DNA from: Klebsiella pneumoniae
GTDB lineage: Bacteria > Pseudomonadota > Gammaproteobacteria > Ga0077536
Direction: 5' to 3'
Assembly (NCBI GenBank): GCA_945873015.1
Contig: CAMCBY010000131.1
Span: 1-9,025, forward strand
DNA: 9,025 nucleotides
Within the stretch, counting starts at the first letter, position 1; each line of letters begins with the position of its first letter. The translations under genes were made by a program, and so were the position numbers. The notes under the pieces are model-generated. The model did not search any database, was not told the DNA's origin, and saw nothing but the letters and a program-made list of their open reading frames with translations. Positions 6,468 through 9,025 of this stretch are shown one piece after another.

Positions 6468-7873
6468 GAAGTGGCGGCGGGTCGGTGCATACGTCCGCGC
6501 GACAAGGACAACGCGATGCCAAGCGCAGACAGCAGCGCGCCGCTCGCGAAACAGGTGGAGATGGCGTGACCCAGCCGCTCGTACACCGCAGGTTCGATTG
6601 CCACTGGCCCGAGCCAGAAACCCATCACCACCGCCACCAGCCCCATGCTGGTCAACTGTCCCATCACACGCATAACTGACATCGCACCCGACGCCCGCGA
6701 ATAATCTTTCGGTGGCACCGCGCCCATGATGGCGTTGACGTTGGGTGAACTGAACAGGCTGAAACCAAAGCCGCATATCGCCAGACAGATGGCTGTCGAA
6801 GACAAAGCGCTGTGCGCATCGAGTAACGCGAAACCGGCCAGGCCGAGCGCAGTCAAGGCCATGCCTAAGGAAGCAATCACGCGCGGTTCAACGCGGTCGG
6901 ACAGGCGCCCGGCTATGGGCGAGAAAATCGCCATGACCAGCGGCTGGGTCATCATGATGAGACCCGCGCGTGATGGCGGCACATCTTTCAGATATTGCAG
7001 ATACAGACTGACCAGCATGACGTTGGCGAAGGTGGTGGTATACATCACCAGCGACGCCAGGCACGACAGCGTAAAAACCCGATTGGTATAGAACAGCTCG
7101 ACGTCGAAAATGGGATGGGCGTGGCGGCGTTCGTAACGAAAGAACATCCACAGCAGCACTGCGCCGCCCGCCAGCATCAGCACACCGTGGGTACTCGGCA
7201 GCGAAGCCAGCCCCACCATCAAGACCATGATGCCGATGGCATACAGCAGCGCGCCGACCGCGTCGAACACACCGCGCTCGGCGTCGCGCCATTCAAAGCG
7301 CATGTGGCGCAGACACAGATACAACACCACCAAGGTCAACGGCAGATGAGGTAGAAAGGCCGCGCGCCAGGAGAACATCTCGATCACGCGGCCACCGAGC
7401 AAGGGGCCGAGCGACAAACCGATATACACCGCCGAAATCGTCGCGCCGATGGCCGCGCCGCGTTTGGCGGGCGGATAGACCGAAGAAATGATGGCTATCT
7501 GGGTAGCGAACAAGGCTGCTGCCGAAGCGCCCTGCAAGGCGCGTGCGCAGAGCAGCACGGCGGTGCTGTCGGCACAGGCGGCAATGATCGAGGCCAGCAC
7601 CACCCCGACCGTGCCGAACAGAAAGATGCGCCGGCGACCGAACATGTCGGCGAGCCGCGCGAGACTCAAAACACAGGCCGCACTCGCCAGCAGATAGGCC
7701 ATCGGCACCCAGCTCAAGGTCACCGCGTCCATCTTGAGCGCGGCGGCTATCGACGGCAGCGCAACGTTGACGGTCGACAGCATCATGGCGGTCGCGACCG
7801 AACTCAACATGGTCATGACGATTGCCGCACGGCGAGTGCCGGGGGAGATTTGTTCGGGGGACGGGGGGATCAT
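6464..7873 (-). CDS. MFS transporter, DHA2 (EmrB/QacA-like) family
   Basis: 469-residue inner-membrane proton-driven exporter candidate. The ATG at 7873 gives MIPPSPEQ, then the usual start of helix 1 (RRAAIVMTMLSS). An in-frame ATG at 7939 would add 22 residues translated from a repeat and is rejected. Motif A between helices 2 and 3 is ARLADMFGRRR (72-82). The antiporter motif C in helix 5 is GLSLGPLLGGR (152-162), and SWRAAFLPHLPL (168-179) is typical of the 14-TM DHA2 group. Length and the number of hydrophobic segments fit that group. Related proteins export drugs, dyes, bile acids or aromatic compounds; the substrate here is unknown. No membrane-fusion (EmrA-like) partner is adjacent. 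The gene is followed by a second MFS gene with a 4-base overlap. A strong repeat hairpin ends 9 bases before the ATG, and no clear ribosome binding site is seen. Confidence 0.88.
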   Translation of the reverse strand: MIPPSPEQISPGTRRAAIVMTMLSSVATAMMLSTVNVALPSIAAALKMDAVTLSWVPMAYLLASAACVLSLARLADMFGRRRIFLFGTVGVVLASIIAACADSTAVLLCARALQGASAAALFATQIAIISSVYPPAKRGAAIGATISAVYIGLSLGPLLGGRVIEMFSWRAAFLPHLPLTLVVLYLCLRHMRFEWRDAERGVFDAVGALLYAIGIMVLMVGLASLPSTHGVLMLAGGAVLLWMFFRYERRHAHPIFDVELFYTNRVFTLSCLASLVMYTTTFANVMLVSLYLQYLKDVPPSRAGLIMMTQPLVMAIFSPIAGRLSDRVEPRVIASLGMALTALGLAGFALLDAHSALSSTAICLAICGFGFSLFSSPNVNAIMGAVPPKDYSRASGAMSVMRVMGQLTSMGLVAVVMGFWLGPVAIEPAVYERLGHAISTCFASGALLSALGIALSLSRGRMHRPAATS

Positions 7874-7882
7874 CGGAGCAGC

Positions 7883-7911
7883 GTGAATGTCAGACTGAAG
7901 TCTGACCCACA
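7883..7911 (-). repeat. REP-like palindrome D (left arm of inverted pair)
   Basis: Stem GTCAGACT (7889-7896) and AGTCTGAC (7899-7906) with loop GA. On the minus strand the head is TGTGGG and the tail ATTCAC. It is the exact reverse complement of the copy at 7940-7968, over all 29 bases. It sits directly upstream of the DHA2 transporter start at 7873. Confidence 0.75.
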
Positions 7912-7939
7912 GACCAGGAATGAATCTGTCCCAAAGCAT
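7912..7939 (-). repeat. possible degenerate third REP between copies D and E
   Basis: On the minus strand this 28-base spacer contains TTGGGACAGAT, TC, then ATTCCTGGT. This resembles the shared plan of head, arm, TC loop, arm, but pairing is partial (about five pairs if two bases bulge). The run CAGGAATGAA (+ strand 7915-7924) also occurs on the minus strand beside copy A, as its complement at 2221-2230. This is inference from a short match. Confidence 0.3.
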
Positions 7940-7968
7940 TGTGGGTCAGACTTCAGTCTGACATTCAC
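7940..7968 (+). repeat. REP-like palindrome E (right arm of inverted pair)
   Basis: Head TGTGGG, stem GTCAGACT (7945-7952), loop TC, stem AGTCTGAC (7955-7962), tail ATTCAC. The heads of D and E face each other across 28 bases. This arrangement is typical of paired REPs (BIME-like elements). The whole unit could fold either as two small hairpins or as one 29-bp stem. Confidence 0.75.
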
Positions 7969-7978
7969 CGACGCGGCA

Positions 7979-7998
7979 CGGCCCACGCCCCCGGGCCG
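7979..7998 (-). terminator. GC-rich hairpin downstream of the acyl-CoA synthetase gene
   Basis: CGGCCC (7979-7984) pairs with GGGCCG (7993-7998) across 8 bases. It lies 56 bases past the stop of the leftward synthetase gene. No T run follows in either direction, so a terminator role is only possible. Confidence 0.2.
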
Positions 7999-7999
7999 A

Positions 8000-8029
8000 T
8001 GCAGGTGCGAATTCATTCGCACATTCAAA
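8000..8029 (+). repeat. REP-like palindrome C
   Basis: Head TGCAGG, perfect 8-bp stem GTGCGAAT (8005-8012) and ATTCGCAC (8015-8022), loop TC, tail ATTCAAA. It has the same stem as copy A in the opposite orientation, 24 bases beyond the stop codon of the acyl-CoA synthetase gene. Confidence 0.75.
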
Positions 8030-8053
8030 TCCACACGCCGCGCCAAACAGTCC

Positions 8054-9025
8054 TCAACCTGCGTCCGCTTCCCGCGCGCGTAATTCAACGCGCCGAATCT
8101 TGCCGCTGACGGTCTTCGGCAGACCTTCAACAAACTCGATACGGCGCGGATATTTATACGGCGCAGTCACACGTTTGACATGCTCCTGCAGTTCCGTCAC
8201 CAGTGCGTCGCTGCCCGTATACCCAGGCGCCAGCACCACGAAGGCCTTGACGACAAAACCGCGGGTTTTATCCGGGCTCGCCACCACTGCCGACTCGGCC
8301 ACCGCCGGATGTTCAATCAGCGCACTTTCCACTTCGAACGGGCCGATACGATAACCGGCCGACAGGATCACATCGTCAGCGCGACTGACGAACCAGAAGT
8401 AGCCGTCCTCATCGACATAACCGCGATCGCCGGTCAGATACCAGTCGCCGATAAAACAGGCGGCGAAACGTTCCGCATCGCCGCGATAGTCCTTGAACAG
8501 GCCCGGCGCGCGCACGGGTTTGACACGGATGGCGATGTCACCTTCCTGCTGCGGGGCGAGTGGCTGCCCCTGTGGGTCGATGATCGCCATTTCCACGCCA
8601 GGCATGGGTTTGCCCATCGAACCGAAACGCGGCGTGATGGACGGATGGTTGCCACACACCAGCACGGTCTCGGTCTGGCCGTAACCGTCGCGGATCACGA
8701 GCCCGGTGGCACGCTTCCAGGTTTCGATCACTTCCGGATTGAGTGGCTCACCGGCGCCGACACAGTGGCGCAGATGGGGAAACTTGTAGGCGGATAAATC
8801 CTGCAATACCACCATGCGGTACACCGTCGGTGCGCCACACAAGGTGGTGATGGGATAGTGGGCGAGCAGGTCCAGGCTCTTCTTTGGATCGAACACCGCC
8901 GAGTGATGCACACACCCCGTCGCGCCCATGTTCCACGGCCCGAAGTAACTACTGTAGGCAGCCTTGGCCCAACCGGTGTCGCTGATATTCCAGTGCACAT
9001 CCTCAGGCCGCAGATCGAGCCAGTA
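8054..9025 (-). CDS. acyl-CoA synthetase (AMP-forming, medium-chain ACSM-like), C-terminal part, 5' partial
   Basis: Last 323 residues of a cytoplasmic adenylate-forming ligase. It activates a carboxylic acid as acyl-AMP and transfers it to CoA; the gene start is beyond the right edge. The first visible residues, YWLDLRPEDVHWNISDTGWA, are close to those of medium-chain acyl-CoA synthetases. Family motifs follow in order: DGYGQTE (113-119), WYLTGDRG (195-202), RADDVILSAGYRIGPFEVE (215-233), and PKTVSGK with the catalytic lysine at K309 near the C terminus. A complete family member is usually about 540-570 residues, so some 220-250 are missing. Medium-chain fatty acids or aromatic acids are likely substrates by family, but this is not decided here. 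The stop is followed by REP C, a GC hairpin and then, in the same direction, two transporter genes that might be co-transcribed. Confidence 0.92.
   Translation of the reverse strand, partial: YWLDLRPEDVHWNISDTGWAKAAYSSYFGPWNMGATGCVHHSAVFDPKKSLDLLAHYPITTLCGAPTVYRMVVLQDLSAYKFPHLRHCVGAGEPLNPEVIETWKRATGLVIRDGYGQTETVLVCGNHPSITPRFGSMGKPMPGVEMAIIDPQGQPLAPQQEGDIAIRVKPVRAPGLFKDYRGDAERFAACFIGDWYLTGDRGYVDEDGYFWFVSRADDVILSAGYRIGPFEVESALIEHPAVAESAVVASPDKTRGFVVKAFVVLAPGYTGSDALVTELQEHVKRVTAPYKYPRRIEFVEGLPKTVSGKIRRVELRAREADAG

Noticed and set aside
5803..6522. A 239-codon minus-strand frame overlapping the 12-TM MFS gene
   Set aside because: It is a shifted reading of the same strand; only the other frame gives membrane helices and MFS motifs.
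6468..6776. N-terminal extension of the 12-TM MFS frame to 6776
   Set aside because: The extra 103 residues are mostly hydrophilic and are an out-of-frame reading of the DHA2 transporter's C terminus. GTG at 6467 starts just before helix 1 and overlaps the stop as GTGA.
7874..7939. Start of the DHA2 transporter at the ATG at 7939
   Set aside because: The added 22 residues are translated from the REP arm and spacer and match nothing expected before helix 1 of this family.
7883..8029. CRISPR array in the repeat-rich gap
   Set aside because: The repeats are inverted palindromes of two stem types with unequal spacing, not direct repeats with regular unique spacers, and no cas gene is nearby.
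1..9025. An undescribed defence or mobile system spanning the window
   Set aside because: Every substantial gene fits a known housekeeping, signalling or transport family. No nuclease, recombinase, toxin-antitoxin or phage-like gene is seen.

Overview
The window reads as a piece of a GC-rich proteobacterial chromosome. A gammaproteobacterium is my best guess, from the c-di-GMP protein, the MscK-like channel, the NUDT19-like Nudix enzyme and the REP-type palindromes between genes; this is inferred from gene content, not from a marker gene. I see no RNA genes, CRISPR array, transposase, phage gene or replication origin. All major genes belong to recognisable families.

Layout. (1) 1-2097, + strand: a PAS-PAS-GGDEF-EAL cyclic-di-GMP signalling protein. 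Its 5' end lies off the left edge, and one in-frame TAA at 1558-1560 splits the EAL domain. (2) 2098-2304: convergent gap with a weak hairpin and a REP palindrome. (3) 2305-4497, - strand: an exported coiled-coil protein ending in an MscS channel domain. (4) 4498-4597: a divergent promoter region. (5) 4598-5248, + strand: a Nudix hydrolase. (6) 5249-5306: convergent gap with a second, rearranged REP. (7) 7873 down to 5307, - strand: two MFS transporters, a 14-TM DHA2-type followed by a 12-TM protein, joined by a GTGA start/stop overlap. (8) 7874-8053: a REP-rich gap with a perfect 29-bp inverted repeat, a hairpin and another REP. (9) 8054-9025, - strand: the C-terminal 323 residues of an acyl-CoA synthetase that runs off the right edge.

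The acyl-CoA synthetase and the two transporters point the same way and could share a transcript across the 180-bp REP-filled gap, or the transporters could form their own two-gene unit. No shared substrate can be read from the sequence. The signalling protein, channel and Nudix gene look like independent units.

The two observations most worth following are the single nonsense codon inside an otherwise intact EAL domain, and the set of palindromic repeats that keep similar outer ends and a 2-nt loop while changing the paired stem sequence. I found no convincing new multi-gene system.
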